A program made the translations under genes and the position numbers. Shown here piece by piece: positions 1 through 13,676 of a stretch of 64,000 nucleotides of DNA. How positions within the stretch are numbered: the first letter of the stretch is position 1; every line of letters starts with the position of its first letter. This DNA is from Marthasterias glacialis (taxonomy: Eukaryota > Echinodermata > Asteroidea > Forcipulatida > Asteriidae): positions 9,968,629-10,032,628 of the forward strand of contig OU452228.1 in NCBI GenBank assembly GCA_911728455.2, in the 5' to 3' direction. The notes beneath the pieces are model-generated. The model did not search any database. It saw only the letters and a program-made list of their open reading frames with translations, and had not been told where the DNA came from.

Positions 1-1119
1 AATTAAAAATCTCTCAAGGGGGGGTAACAGTGACTTTTTCGGTTTTTTGGCCCAAAAAGAAGGGCCCTAAAATCCTGGATATTTTCCAAACTAAGGCAGA
101 TCCGGACCTGCAAAGTGTAGGGCTGGGGTCGGGGGAGGTTCCCTCTTGAGTTGGTAGAGCAAAAACGACTTTGAAATTTTGGTCCAAAATTGAAAATCTC
201 TCAAGGGGGTAACGGTGACTTTTTCGGTTTTTTGGCCCAAAAAGAAGGGCCCTAAAATCCTGGATATTTTCCAAACTAAGGCAGATCCGGACCTGCAAAG
301 TGTAGGGCTGGGGTCGGGGGAGGTTCCCTCTTGAGTTGGTAGAGCAAAAACGACTTTGAAATTTTGGTCCAAAATTGAAAATCTCTCAAGGGGGTAACGG
401 TGACTTTTTCGGTTTTTTGGCCCAAAAAGAAGGGCCCTAAAATCCTGGATATTTTCCAAACTAAGGCAGATCCGGACCTGCAAAGTGTAGGGCTGGGGTC
501 GGGGGAGGTTCCCTCTTGAGTTGGTAGAGCAAAAACGACTTTGAAATTTTGGTCCAAAATTGAAAATCTCTCAAGGGGGGGTAACGGTGACTTTTTCGTT
601 TTTTTGGCCCAAAAAGAAGGGCCCTAAAATCCTGGATATTTTCCAAACTAAGGCAGATCCGGACCTGCAAAGTGTAGGGCTGGGGTCGGGGGAGGTTCCC
701 TCTTGAGTTGGTAGAGCAAAAACGACTTTGAAATTTTGGTCCAAAATTGAAAATCTCTCAAGGGGGGGTAACGGTGACTTTTTCGGTTTTTTGGCCCAAA
801 AAGAAGGGCCCTAAAATCCTGGATATTTTCCAAACTAAGGCAGATCCGGACCTGCAAAGTGTAGGGCTGGGGTTGGGGGAAGTTCCCTCTTGAGTTGGTA
901 GAGCAAAAACGACTTTGAAATTTTGGTCCAAAATTGAAAATCTCTCAAGGGGGGTAACGGTGACTTTTTCGGTTTTTTGGCCCAAAAAGAAGGGCCCTAA
1001 AATCCTGGATATTTTCCAAACTAAGGCAGATCCAGACCTGCAAAGTGTAGGGCTGGGGTCGGGGGAGGTTCCCACTTGAGTTGGTAGAGCAAAAACGACT
1101 TTGAAATTTTGGTCCAAAA

Positions 1120-2790
1120 TTAAAAATCTCTCAAGGGGGGGTAACAGTGACTTTTTCGGTTTTTTGGCCCAAAAAGAAGGGCCCTAAAATCCTGGATATT
1201 TTCCAAACTAAGGCAGATCCTGACCTGCAAAGTGTAGGGCTGGGGTCGGGGAGGTTCCCTCTTGAGTTGGTAGAGCAAAAACGACTTTGAAATTTTGGTC
1301 CAAAATTGAAAATCTCTCAAGGGGGTAACGGTGACTTTTTCGGTTTTTTGGCCCAAAAAGAAGGGCCCTAAAATCCTGGATATTTTCCAAACTAAGGCAG
1401 ATCCGGACCTGCAAAGTGTAGGGCTGGGGTCGGGGGAGGTTCCCACTTGAGTTGGTAGAGCAAAAACGACTTTGAAATTTTGGTCCAAAATTGAAAATCT
1501 CTCAAGGGGGTAACGGTGACTTTTTCGGTTTTTTGGCCCAAAAAGAAGGGCCCTAAAATCCTGGATATTTTCCAAACTAAGGCAGATCCAGACCTGCAAA
1601 GTGTAGGGCTGGGGTCGGGGGAGGTTCCCACTTGAGTTGGTAGAGCAAAAACGACTTTGAAATTTTGGTCCAAAATTAAAAATCTCTCAAGGGGGTAACG
1701 GTGACTTTTTCGGTTTTTTGGCCCAAAAAGAAGGGCCCTAAAATCCTGGATATTTTCCAAACTAAGGCAGATCCTGACCTGCAAAGTGTAGGGCTGGGGT
1801 CGGGGAGGTTCCCTCTTGAGTTGGTAGAGCAAAAACGACTTTGAAATTTTGGTCCAAAATTGAAAATCTCTCAAGGGGGTAACGGTGACTTTTTCGGTTT
1901 TTTGGCCCAAAAAGAAGGGCCCTAAAATCCTGGATATTTTCCAAACTAAGGCAGATCCAGACCTGCAAAGTGTAGGGCTGGGGTCGGGGGAGGTTCCCAC
2001 TTGAGTTGGTAGAGCAAAAACGACTTTGAAATTTTGGTCCAAAATTAAAAATCTCTCAAGGGGGTAACAGTGACTTTTTCGGTTTTTTGGCCCAAAAAGA
2101 AGGGCCCTAAAATCCTGGATATTTTCCAAACTAAGGCAGATCCTGACCTGCAAAGTGTAGGGCTGGGGTCGGGGAGGTTCCCTCTTGAGTTGGTAGAGCA
2201 AAAACGACTTTGAAATTTTGGTCCAAAATTGAAAATCTCTCAAGGGGGTAACGATGACTTTTTCGGTTTTTTGGCCCAAAAAGAAGGGCCCTAAAATCCT
2301 GGATATTTTCCAAACTAAGGCAGATCCGGACCTGCAAAGTGTAGGGCTGGGGTCGGGGGAGGTTCCCACTTGAGTTGGTAGAGCAAAAACGACTTTGAAA
2401 TTTTGGTCCAAAATTAAAAATCTCTCAAGGGGGGGTAACAGTGACTTTTTCGGTTTTTTGGCCCAAAAAGAAGGGCCCTAAAATCCTGGATATTTTCCAA
2501 ACTAAGGCAGATCCTGACCTGCAAAGTGTAGGGCTGGGGTCGGGGAGGTTCCCTCTTGAGTTGGTAGAGCAAAAACGACTTTGAAATTTTGGTCCAAAAT
2601 TGAAAATCTCTCAAGGGGGTAACGGTGACTTTTTCGGTTTTTTGGCCCAAAAAGAAGGGCCCTAAAATCCTGGATATTTTCCAAACTAAGGCAGATCCGG
2701 ACCTGCAAAGTGTAGGGCTGGGGTCGGGGAAGGTTCCCACTTGAGTTGGTAGAGCAAAAACGACTTCGAAATTTTGGTCCAAAATTGAAA
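1120..2790. repeat. Satellite sub-block with 184/185-bp monomers in about 369-bp dimers
   Basis: Monomers here have a shortened G-tract (5 G), and some also carry cggggagg instead of cgggggagg, giving lengths of 184 and 185 bp. A diagnostic variant gatcctgacc recurs near 1,216, 1,771, 2,140 and 2,511, at spacings of 3, 2 and 2 monomers. Because 369 is a multiple of 3, minus-strand frames stay open across several monomers here, including one of 339 codons. That is a length effect and not evidence of coding. Confidence 0.8.
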
Positions 2791-5700
2791 ATCTCTCAAG
2801 GGGGGGTAACGGTGACTTTTTCGGTTTTTTGGCCCAAAAAGAAGGGCCCTAAAATCCTGGATATTTTCCAAACTAAGGCAGATCCGGACCTGCAAAGTGT
2901 AGGGCTGGGGTCGGGGGAGGTTCCCTCTTGAGTTGGTAGAGCAAAAACGACTTTGAAATTTTGTTCCAAAATTGAAAATCTCTCAAGGGGGGGTAACGGT
3001 GACTTTTTCGGTTTTTTGGCCCAAAAAGAAGGGCCCTAAAATCCTGGATATTTTCCAAACTAAGGCAGATCCGGACCTGCAAAGTGTAGGGCTGGGGTCG
3101 GGGAAGGTTCCCACTTGAGTTGGTAGAGCAAAAACGACTTCGAAATTTTGGTCCAAAATTAAAAATCTCTCAAGGGGGGGTAACGGTGACTTTTTCGGTT
3201 TTTTGGCCCAAAAAGAAGGGCCCTAAAATCCTGGATATTTTCCAAACTAAGGCAGATCCGGACCTGCAAAGTGTAGGGCTGGGGTCGGGGGAGGTTCCCT
3301 CTTGAGTTGGTAGAGCAAAAACGACTTTGAAATTTTGGTCCAAAATTAAAAATCTCTCAAGGGGGGGTAACGGTGACTTTTTCGGTTTTTTGGCCCAAAA
3401 AGAAGGGCCCTAAAATCCTGGATATTTTCCAAACTAAGGCAGATCCGGACCTGCAAAGTGTAGGGCTGGGGTCGGGGGAGGTTCCCTCTTGAGTTGGTAG
3501 AGCAAAAACGACTTTGAAATTTTGGTCCAAAATTAAAAATCTCTCAAGGGGGGGTAACGGTGACTTTTTCGGTTTTTTGGCCCAAAAAGAAGGGCCCTAA
3601 AATCCTGGATATTTTCCAAACTAAGGCAGATCCGGACCTGCAAAGTGTAGGGCTGGGGTCGGGGGAGGTTCCCTTTTGAGTTGGTAGAGCAAAAACGACT
3701 TTGAAATTTTGGTCCAAAATTAAAAATCTCTCAAGGGGGGGTAACGGTGACTTTTTCGGGTTTTTGGCCCAAAAAGAAGGGCCCTAAAATCCTGGATATT
3801 TTCCAAACTAAGGCAGATCCGGACCTGCAAAGTGTAGGGCTGGGGTCGGGGGAAGTTCCCTCTTGAGTTGGTAGAGCAAAAACGACTTTGAAATTTTGGT
3901 CCAAAATTGAAAATCTCTCAAGGGGGGTAACGGTGACTTTTTCGGTTTTTTGGCCCAAAAAGAAGGGCCCTAAAATCCTGGATATTTTCCAAACTAAGGC
4001 AGATCCAGACCTGCAAAGTGTAGGGCTGGGGTCGGGGGAGGTTCCCACTTGAGTTGGTAGAGCAAAAACGACTTTGAAATTTTGGTCCAAAATTAAAAAT
4101 CTCTCAAGGGGGGGTAACGGTGACTTTTTCGGTTTTTTGGCCCAAATAGAAGGGCCCTAAAATCCTGGATATTTTCCAAACTAAGGCAGATCCAGACCTG
4201 CAAAGTGTAGGGCTGGGGTCGGGGGAGGTTCCCACTTGAGTTGGTAGAGCAAAAACGACTTTGAAATTTTGGTCCAAAATTAAAAATCTCTCAAGGGGGG
4301 GTAACAGTGACTTTTTCGGTTTTTTGGCCCAAAAAGAAGGGCCCTAAAATCCTGGATATTTTCCAAACTAAGGCAGATCCGGACCTGCAAAGTGTAGGGC
4401 TGGGGTCGGGGGAGGTTCCCTCTTGAGTTGGTAGAGCAAAAACGACTTTGAAATTTTGGTCCAAAATTGAAAATCTCTCAAGGGGGTAACGGTGACTTTT
4501 TCGGTTTTTTGGCCCAAAAAGAAGGGCCCTAAAATCCTGGATATTTTCCAAACTAAGGCAGATCCGGACCTGCAAAGTGTAGGGCTGGGGTCGGGGGAGG
4601 TTCCCACTTGAGTTGGTAGAGCAAAAACGACTTTGAAATTTTGGTCCAAAATTAAAAATCTCTCAAGGGGGGGTAACGGTGACTTTTTCGGTTTTTTGGC
4701 CCAAAAAGAAGGGCCCTAAAATCCTGGATATTTTCCAAACTAAGGCAGATCCGGACCTGCAAAGTGTAGGGCTGGGGTCGGGGGAGGTTCCCTCTTAAGT
4801 TGGTAGAGCAAAAACGACTTTGAAATTTTGGTCCAAAATTGAAAATCTCTCAAGGGGGGGGGGGGGGGGTAACGGTGACTTTTTCGGTTTTTTGGCCCAA
4901 AAAGAAGGGCCCTCAAATCCTGGATATTTTCCAAACTAAGGCAGATCCGGACCTGCAAAGTGTAGGGCTGGGGTCGGGGGAGGTTCCCTCTTGAGTTGGT
5001 AGAGCAAAAACGACTTTGAAATTTTGGTCCAAAATTGAAAATCTCACAAAGGGGGTAACGGTGACTTTTTCGGTTTTTTGGCCCAAAAAGAAGGGCCCTA
5101 AAATCCTGGATATTTTCCAAACTAAGGCAGATCCAGACCTGCAAAGTGTAGGGCTGGGGTCGGGGGAGGTTCCCACTTGAGTTGGTAGAGCAAAAACGAC
5201 TTTGAAATTTTGGTCCAAAATTGAAAATCTCTCAAGGGGGGGTAACGGTGACTTTTTCGGTTTTTTGGCCCAAAAAGAAGGGCCCTAAAATCCTGGATAT
5301 TTTCCAAACTAAGGCAGATCCGGACCTGCAAAGTGTAGGGCTGGGGTCGGGGGAGGTTCCCTCTTGAGTTGGTAGAGCAAAAACGACTTTGAAATTTTGT
5401 TCCAAAATTGAAAATCTCTCAAGGGGGGGGTAACGGTGACTTTTTCGGTTTTTTGGCCCAAAAACAAGGGCCCTAAAATCCTGGATATTTTCCAAACTAA
5501 GGCAGATCCGGACCTGCAAAGTGTAGGGCTGGGGTCGGGGAAGGTTCCCACTTGAGTTGGTAGAGCAAAAACGACTTCGAAATTTTGGTCCAAAATTAAA
5601 AATCTCTCAAGGGGGGGTAACGGTGACTTTTTCGGTTTTTTGGCCCAAAAAGAAGGGCCCTAAAATCCTGGATATTTTCCAAACTAAGGCAGATCCGGAC

Positions 5701-6530
5701 CTGCAAAGTGTAGGGCTGGGGTCGGGGGAGGTTCCCTCTTGAGTTGGTAGAGCAAAAACGACTTTGAAATTTTGGTCCAAAATTAAAAATCTCTCAAGGG
5801 GGGGTAACGGTGACTTTTTCGGTTTTTTGGCCCAAAAAGAAGGGCCCTAAAATCCTGGATATTTTCCAAACTAAGGCAGATCCGGACCTGCAAAGTGTAG
5901 GGCTGGGGTCGGGGGAGGTTCCCTTTTGAGTTGGTAGAGCAAAAACGACTTTGAAATTTTGGTCCAAAATTAAAAATCTCTCAAGGGGGGGTAACGGTGA
6001 CTTTTTCGGGTTTTTGGCCCAAAAAGAAGGGCCCTAAAATCCTGGATATTTTCCAAACTAAGGCAGATCCGGACCTGCAAAGTGTAGGGCTGGGGTCGGG
6101 GGAAGTTCCCTCTTGAGTTGGTAGAGCAAAAACGACTTTGAAATTTTGGTCCAAAATTGAAAATCTCTCAAGGGGGGTAACGGTGACTTTTTCGTTTTTT
6201 TGGCCCAAAAAGAAGGGCCCTAAAATCCTGGATATTTTCCAAACTAAGGCAGATCCAGACCTGCAAAGTGTAGGGCTGGGGTCGGGGGAGGTTCCCACTT
6301 GAGTTGGTAGAGCAAAAACGACTTTGAAATTTTGGTCCAAAATTAAAAATCTCTCAAGGGGGGTAACGGTGACTTTTTCGGTTTTTTGGCCCAAATAGAA
6401 GGGCCCTAAAATCCTGGATATTTTCCAAACTAAGGCAGATCCAGACCTGCAAAGTGTAGGGCTGGGGTCGGGGGAGGTTCCCTCTTGAGTTGGTAGAGCA
6501 AAAACGACTTTGAAATTTTGGTCCAAAATT
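2740..6530. repeat. Satellite sub-block with a long-range duplication of about 2,250 bp (12 monomers)
   Basis: A run of rare variants recurs in the same order: ttcccttttgag near 3,670 and 5,920, ttcgggtttttgg near 3,757 and 6,007, and cccaaatagaag near 4,141 and 6,392, all about 2,250 bp apart. A marker with cgacttcgaaa recurs at 374 bp (2,746 and 3,120) and again 2,811 bp from the first copy. The second spacing is longer by three monomers, so indels of whole monomers have occurred between the copies. Confidence 0.75.
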
Positions 6531-6779
6531 AAAAATCTCTCAAGGGGGGGTAACGGTGACTTTTTCGGTTTTTTGGCCCAAAAAGAAGGGCCCTAAAATC
6601 CTGGATATTTTCCAAACTAAGGCAGATCCGGACCTGCAAAGTGTAGGGCTGGGGTCGGGGGAGGTTCCCACTTGAGTTGGTAGAGCAAAAACGACTTTGA
6701 AATTTTGTTCCAAAATTGAAAATCTCTCAAGGGGGGGGGGGGGGTAACGGGGACTTTTTCGGTTTTTTGGCCCAAAAAG

Positions 6780-9700
6780 AAGGGCCCTCAAATCCTGGAT
6801 ATTTTCCAAACTAAGGCAGATCCGGACCTGCAAAGTGTAGGGCTGGGGTCGGGGGAGGTTCCCTCTTGAGTTGGTAGAGCAAAAACGACTTTGAAATTTT
6901 GGTCCAAAATTGAAAATCTCTCAAAGGGGGTAACGGTGACTTTTTCGGTTTTTTGGCCCAAAAAGAAGGGCCCTAAAATCCTGGATATTTTCCAAACTAA
7001 GGCAGATCCAGACCTGCAAAGTGTAGGGCTGGGGTCGGGGGAGGTTCCCTCTTGAGTTGGTAGAGTAAAAACGACTTTGAAATTTTGGTCCAAAATTGAA
7101 AATCTCTCAAGGGGGGGTAATGGTGACTTTTTCGGTTTTTTGGCCCAAAAAGAAGGGCCCTCAAATCCTGGATATTTTCCAAACTAAGGCAGATCCGGAC
7201 CTGCAAAGTGTAGGGCTGGGGTCGGGGGAGGTTCCCTCTTGAGTTGGTAGAGCAAAAACGACTTTGAAATTTTGGTCCAAAATTGAAAATCTCTCAAAGG
7301 GGGTAACGGTGACTTTTTCGGTTTTTTGGCCCAAAAAGAAGGGCCCTAAAATCCTGGATATTTTCCAAACTAAGGCAGATCCAGACCTGCAAAGTGTAGG
7401 GCTGGGGTCGGGGGAGGTTCCCTCTTGAGTTGGTAGAGCAAAAACGACTTTGAAATTTTGGTCCAAAATTGAAAATCTCTCAAGCGGGGGTAACGGTGAC
7501 TTTTTCGGTTTTTGGGCCCAAAAAGAAGGGCCCTAAAATCCTGGATATTTTCCAAACTAAGGCAGATCCGGACCTGCAAAGTGTAGGGCTGGGGTCGGGG
7601 GAGGTTCCCTCTTGAGTTGGTAGAGCAAAAACGACTTTGAAATTTTGGTCCAAAATTAAAAATCTCTCAAGGGGGGGTAACGGTGACTTTTTCGGTTTTT
7701 TGGCCCAAAAAGAAGGGCCCTAAAATCCTGGATATTTTCCAAACTAAGGCAGATCCGGACCTGCAAAGTGTAGGGCTGGGGTCGGGGGAGGTTCCCACTT
7801 GAGTTGGTACAGCAAAAACGACTTTGAAATTTTGTTCCAAAATTGAAAATCTCTCAAGGGGGGGGGGGGGGGGGGGTAACGGTGACTTTTTCGGTTTTTT
7901 GGCCCAAAAAGAAGGGCCCTCAAATCCTGGATATTTTCCAAACTAAGGCAGATCCGGACCTGCAAAGTGTAGGGCTGGGGTCGGGGGAGGTTCCCTCTTG
8001 AGTTGGTAGAGCAAAAACGACTTTGAAATTTTGGTCCAAAATTGAAAATCTCTCAAAGGGGGTAACGGTGACTTTTTCGGTTTTTTGGCCCAAAAAGAAG
8101 GGCCCTAAAATCCTGGATATTTTCCAAACTAAGGCAGATCCAGACCTGCAAAGTGTAGGGCTGGGGTCGGGGGAGGTTCCCTCTTGAGTTGGTAGAGCAA
8201 AAACGACTTTGAAATTTTGGTCCAAAATTGAAAATCTCTCAAGGGGGGGTAACGGTGACTTTTTCGGTTTTTTGGCCCAAAAAGAAGGGCCCTCAAATCC
8301 TGGATATTTTCCAAACTAAGGCAGATCCGGACCTGCAAAGTGTAGGGCTGGGGTCGGGGGAGGTTCCCTCTTGAGTTGGTAGAGCAAAAACGACTTTGAA
8401 ATTTTGGTCCAAAATTGAAAATCTCTCAAAGGGGGTAACGGTGACTTTTTCGGTTTTTTGGCCCAAAAAGAAGGGCCCTAAAATCCTGGATATTTTCCAA
8501 ACTAAGGCAGATCCAGACCTGCAAAGTGTAGGGCTGGGGTCGGGGGAGGTTCCCTCTTGAGTTGGTAGAGCAAAAATGACTTTGAAATTTTGGTCCAAAA
8601 TTGAAAATCTCTCAAGGGGGGGTAACGGTGACTTTTTCGGTTTTTTGGCCCAAAAAGAAGGGCCCTAAAATCCTGGATATTTTCCAAACTAAGGCAGATC
8701 CGGACCTGCAAAGTGTAGGGCTGGGGTCGGGGGAGGTTCCCTCTTGAGTTGGTAGAGCAAAAACGACTTTGAAATTTTGGTCCAAAATTGAAAATCTCTC
8801 AAGGGGGGGTAACGGTGACTTTTTCGGTTTTTTGGCCCAAAAAGAAGGGCCCTAAAATCCTGGATATTTTCCAAACTAAGGCAGATCCGGACCTGCAAAG
8901 TGTAGGGCTGGGGTCGGGGGAAGTTCCCTCTTGAGTTGGTAGAGCAAAAACGACTTTGAAATTTTGGTCCAAAATTGAAAATCTCTCAAGGGGGGTAACG
9001 GTGACTTTTTCGGTTTTTTGGCCCAAAAAGAAGGGCCCTAAAATCCTGGATATTTTCCAAACTAAGGCAGATCCAGACCTGCAAAGTGTAGGGCTGGGGT
9101 CGGGGGAGGTTCCCACTTGAGTTGGTAGAGCAAAAACGACTTTGAAATTTTGGTCCAAAATTAAAAATCTCTCAAGGGGGGGTAACGGTGACTTTTTCGT
9201 TTTTTTGGCCCAAAAAGAAGGGCCCTAAAATCCTGGATATTTTCCAAACTAAGGCAGATCCGGACCTGCAAAGTGTAGGGCTGGGGTCGGGAGAGGTTCC
9301 CACTTGAGTTGGTAGAGCAAAAACGACTTTGAAATTTTGGTCCAAAATTGAAAATCTCTCAAGGGGGGGTAACGGTGACTTTTTCGGTTTTTTGGCCCAA
9401 ATAGAAGGGCCCTAAAATCCTGGATATTTTCCAAACTAAGGCAGATCCAGACCTGCAAAGTGTAGGGCTGGGGTCGGGGGAGGTTCCCACTTGAGTTGGT
9501 AGAGCAAAAACGACTTTGAAATTTTGGTCCAAAATTAAAAATCTCTCAAGGGGGGTAACGGTGACTTTTTCGGTTTTTTGGCCCAAATAGAAGGGCCCTA
9601 AAATCCTGGATATTTTCCAAACTAAGGCAGATCCAGACCTGCAAAGTGTAGGGCTGGGGTCGGGGGAGGTTCCCTCTTGAGTTGGTAGAGCAAAAACGAC

Positions 9701-11220
9701 TTTGAAATTTTGGTCCAAAATTAAAAATCTCTCAAGGGGGGGTAACGGTGACTTTTTCGGTTTTTTGGCCCAAAAAGAAGGGCCCTAAAATCCTGGATAT
9801 TTTCCAAACTAAGGCAGATCCGGACCTGCAAAGTGTAGGGCTGGGGTCGGGGGAGGTTCCCACTTGAGTTGGTAGAGCAAAAACGACTTTGAAATTTTGT
9901 TCCAAAATTGAAAATCTCTCAAGGGGGGGGGGGGGTAACGGTGACTTTTTCGGTTTTTTGGCCCAAAAAGAAGGGCCCTCAAATCCTGGATATTTTCCAA
10001 ACTAAGGCAGATCCGGACCTGCAAAGTGTAGGGCTGGGGTCGGGGGAGGTTCCCTCTTGAGTTGGTAGAGCAAAAACGACTTTGAAATTTTGGTCCAAAA
10101 TTGAAAATCTCTCAAAGGGGGTAACGGTGACTTTTTCGGTTTTTTGGCCCAAAAAGAAGGGCCCTAAAATCCTGGATATTTTCCAAACTAAGGCAGATCC
10201 AGACCTGCAAAGTGTAGGGCTGGGGTCGGGGGAGGTTCCCTCTTGAGTTGGTAGAGCAAAAACGACTTTGAAATTTTGGTCCAAAATTGAAAATCTCTCA
10301 AGGGGGGGGGTAACGGTGACTTTTTCGGTTTTTTGGCCCAAAAAGAAGGGCCCTAAAATCCTGGATATTTTCCAAACTAAGGCAGATCCGGACCTGCAAA
10401 GTGTAGGGCTGGGGTCGGGGGAGGTTCCCTCTTGAGTTGGTAGAGCAAAAACGACTTTGAAATTTTGGTCCAAAATTGAAAATCTCTCAAAGGGGGTAAC
10501 GGTGACTTTTTCGGTTTTTTGGCCCAAAAAGAAGGGCCCTAAAATCCTGGATATTTTCCAAACTAAGGCAGATCCAGACCTGCAAAGTGTAGGGCTGGGG
10601 TCGGGGGAGGTTCCCTCTTGAGTTGGTAGAGCAAAAACGACTTTGAAATTTTGGTCCAAAATTGAAAATCTCTCAAGGGGGGGTAACGGTGACTTTTTCG
10701 GTTTTTTGGCCCAAAAAGAAGGGCCCTAAAATCCTGGATATTTTCCAAACTAAGGCAGATCCGGACCTGCAAAGTGTAGGGCTGGGGTCGGGGGAGGTTC
10801 CCTCTTGAGTTGGTAGAGCAAAAACGACTTTGAAATTTTGGTCCAAAATTGAAAATCTCTCAAGGGGGGGTAACGGTGACTTTTTCGGTTTTTTGGCCCA
10901 AAAAGAAGGGCCCTAAAATCCTGGATATTTTCCAAACTAAGGCAGATCCGGACCTGCAAAGTGTAGGGCTGGGGTCGGGGGAAGTTCCCTCTTGAGTTGG
11001 TAGAGCAAAAACGACTTTGAAATTTTGGTCCAAAATTGAAAATCTCTCAAGGGGGGTAACGGTGACTTTTTCGGTTTTTTGGCCCAAAAAGAAGGGCCCT
11101 AAAATCCTGGATATTTTCCAAACTAAGGCAGATCCAGACCTGCAAAGTGTAGGGCTGGGGTCGGGGGAGGTTCCCACTTGAGTTGGTAGAGCAAAAACGA
11201 CTTTGAAATTTTGGTCCAAA
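6780..11220. repeat. Satellite sub-block: 373-bp dimers and an 11-monomer (2,061-bp) duplication
   Basis: An A-to-C variant (ccctcaaatcc) occurs near 6,787, 7,160, 7,919, 8,292 and 9,978, each time followed by a monomer with ctctcaaagggggtaac, which defines a 373-bp dimer. Superimposed on this, the series from about 8,500 to 9,158 recurs at 10,563-11,219 with a constant offset of 2,061 bp, including the rare gaagttccctcttgag variant (aagttccc at 8,921 and 10,982). Confidence 0.8.
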
Positions 11221-12167
11221 ATTAAAAATCTCTCAAGGGGGGGTAACGGTGACTTTTTCGGTTTTTTGGCCCAAATAGAAGGGCCCTAAAATCCTGGATA
11301 TTTTCCAAACTAAGGCAGATCCAGACCTGCAAAGTGTAGGGCTGGGGTCGGGGGAGGTTCCCACTTGAGTTGGTAGAGCAAAAACGACTTTGAAATTTTG
11401 GTCCAAAATTAAAAATCTCTCAAGGGGGGGTAACGGTGACTTTTTCGGTTTTTTGGCCCAAAAAGAAGGGCCCTAAAATCCTGGATATTTTCCAAACTAA
11501 GGCAGATCCGGACCTGCAAAGTGTAGGGCTGGGGTCGGGGGAGGTTCCCACTTGAGTTGGTAGAGCAAAAACGACTTTGAAATTTTGGTCCAAAATTGAA
11601 AATCTATCAAGGGGGGGTAACGGTGACTTTTTCGGTTTTTTGGCCCAAATAGAAGGGCCCTAAAATCCTGGATATTTTCCAAACTAAGGCAGATCCAGAC
11701 CTGCAAAGTGTAGGGCTGGGGTCGGGGGAGGTTCCCACTTGAGTTGGTAGAGCAAAAACGACTTTGAAATTTTGGTCCAAAATTAAAAATCTCTCAAGGG
11801 GGGGGTAACGGTGACTTTTTCGGTTTTTGGCCCAAAAAGAAGGGCCCTAAAATCCTGGATATTTTCCAAACTAAGGCAGATCCGGACCTGCAAAGTGTAG
11901 GGCTGGGGTCGGGGGAGGTTCCCACTTGAGTTGGTAGAGCAAAAACGACTTTGAAATTTTGGTCCAAAATTGAAAATCTCTCAAGGGGGGGTAACGGTGA
12001 CTTTTTCGGTTTTTTGGCCCAAAAAGAAGGGCCCTAAAATCCTGGATATTTTCCAAACTAAGGCAGATCCGGACCTGCAAAGTGTAGGGCTGGGGTCGGG
12101 GGAGGTTCCCACTTGAGTTGGTAGAGCAAAAACGACTTTGAAATTTTGGTCCAAAATTAAAAATCTC

Positions 12168-13676
12168 TCAAGGGGGGGTAACGGTGACTTTTTCGGTTTT
12201 TTGGCCCCAAAACAAGGGCCCTAAAATCCTGGATATTTTCCAAACTAAGGCAGATCCGGACCTGCAAAGTGTAGGGCTGGGGTCGGGGGAGGTTCCCTCT
12301 TGAGTTGGTAGAGCAAAAACGACTTTGAAATTTTGGTCCAAAATTGAAAAGCTCTCAAGGGGGGTAACGGTGACTTTTTCGGTTTTTTGGCCCAAAAAGA
12401 AGGGCCCTAAAATCCTGGATATTTTCCAAACTAAGGCAGATCCAGACCTGCAAAGTGTAGGGCTGGAGTCGGGGGAGGTTCCCACTTGAGTTGGTAGAGC
12501 AAAAACGACTTTGAAATTTTGGTCCAAAATTAAAAATCTCTCAAGGGGGGGGTAACGGTGACTTTTTCGGTTTTTGGCCCAAAAAGAAGGGCCCTAAAAT
12601 CCTGAATATTTTCCAAACTAAGGCAGATCCGGACCTGCAAAGTGTAGGGCTGGGGTCGGGGGAGGTTCCCACTTGAGTTGGTAGAGCAAAAACGACTTTG
12701 AAATTTTGGTCCAAAATTGAAAATCTCTCAAGGGGGGGGGGGGGGGGGGTAACGGTGACTTTTTCGGTTTTTTGGCCCAAAAAGAAGGGCCCTAAAATCC
12801 TGGATATTTTCCAAACTAAGGCAGATCCGGACCTGCAAAGTGTAGGGCTGGGGTCGGGGGAGGTTCCCACTTGAGTTGGTAGAGCAAAAACGACTTTGAA
12901 ATTTTGGTCCAAAATTAAAAATCTCTCAAGGGGGGGTAACGGTGACTTTTTCGGTTTTTTGGCCCCAAAACAAGGGCCCTAAAATCCTGGATATTTTCCA
13001 AACTAAGGCAGATCCGGACCTGCAAAGTGTAGGGCTGGGGTCGGGGGAGGTTCCCTCTTGAGTTGGTAGAGCAAAAACGACTTTGAAATTTTGGTCCAAA
13101 ATTGAAAAGCTCTCAAGGGGGGTAACGGTGACTTTTTCGGTTTTTTGGCCCAAAAAGAAGGGCCCTAAAATCCTGGATATTTTCCAAACTAAGGCAGATC
13201 CAGACCTGCAAAGTGTAGGGCTGGAGTCGGGGGAGGTTCCCACTTGAGTTGGTAGAGCAAAAACGACTTTGAAATTTTGGTCCAAAATTAAAAATCTCTC
13301 AAGGGGGGGTAACGGTGACTTTTTCGGTTTTTGGCCCAAAAAGAAGGGCCCTAAAATCCTGAATATTTTCCAAACTAAGGCAGATCCGGACCTGCAAAGT
13401 GTAGGGCTGGGGTCGGGGGAGGTTCCCACTTGAGTTGGTAGAGCAAAAACGACTTTGAAATTTTGGTCCAAAATTGAAAATCTCTCAAGGGGGGGGGGGG
13501 GGGGGGGGGTAACGGTGACTTTTTCGGTTTTTTGGCCCAAAAAGAAGGGCCCTAAAATCCTGGATATTTTCCAAACTAAGGCAGATCCGGACCTGCAAAG
13601 TGTAGGGCTGGGGTCGGGGGAGGTTCCCACTTGAGTTGGTAGAGCAAAAACGACTTTGAAATTTTGGTCCAAAATT
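12168..13676. repeat. Four-monomer higher-order repeat, two direct copies of about 758 bp
   Basis: Rare variants recur in fixed order 757 to 758 bp apart: ggccccaaaacaaggg at 12,203 and 12,961, gaaaagctctcaag at about 12,347 and 13,105, ctggagtcgg at 12,463 and 13,221, and cctgaatatt at 12,601 and 13,358. The excess over 4 x 187 comes from long G-tracts in the last monomer of each copy. Related four-monomer blocks reappear near 17,434 and 20,422. Confidence 0.85.

Noticed and set aside
1392..2411. A 339-codon open frame on the minus strand within the satellite, and scores of 60- to 250-codon frames like it
   Set aside because: They are translations of the tandem monomer, start at TTG instead of ATG, and stay open only where monomer lengths sum to a multiple of three. 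No domain, signal or splice logic supports a protein.
2746..2931. Recurring 61-codon plus-strand frames in the satellite (also at 3,120, 5,557, 18,699, 21,700, 22,262)
   Set aside because: They start at TTG within gttggtagagc and simply mark monomers with a cgacttcg variant. They track a higher-order repeat, not a gene.
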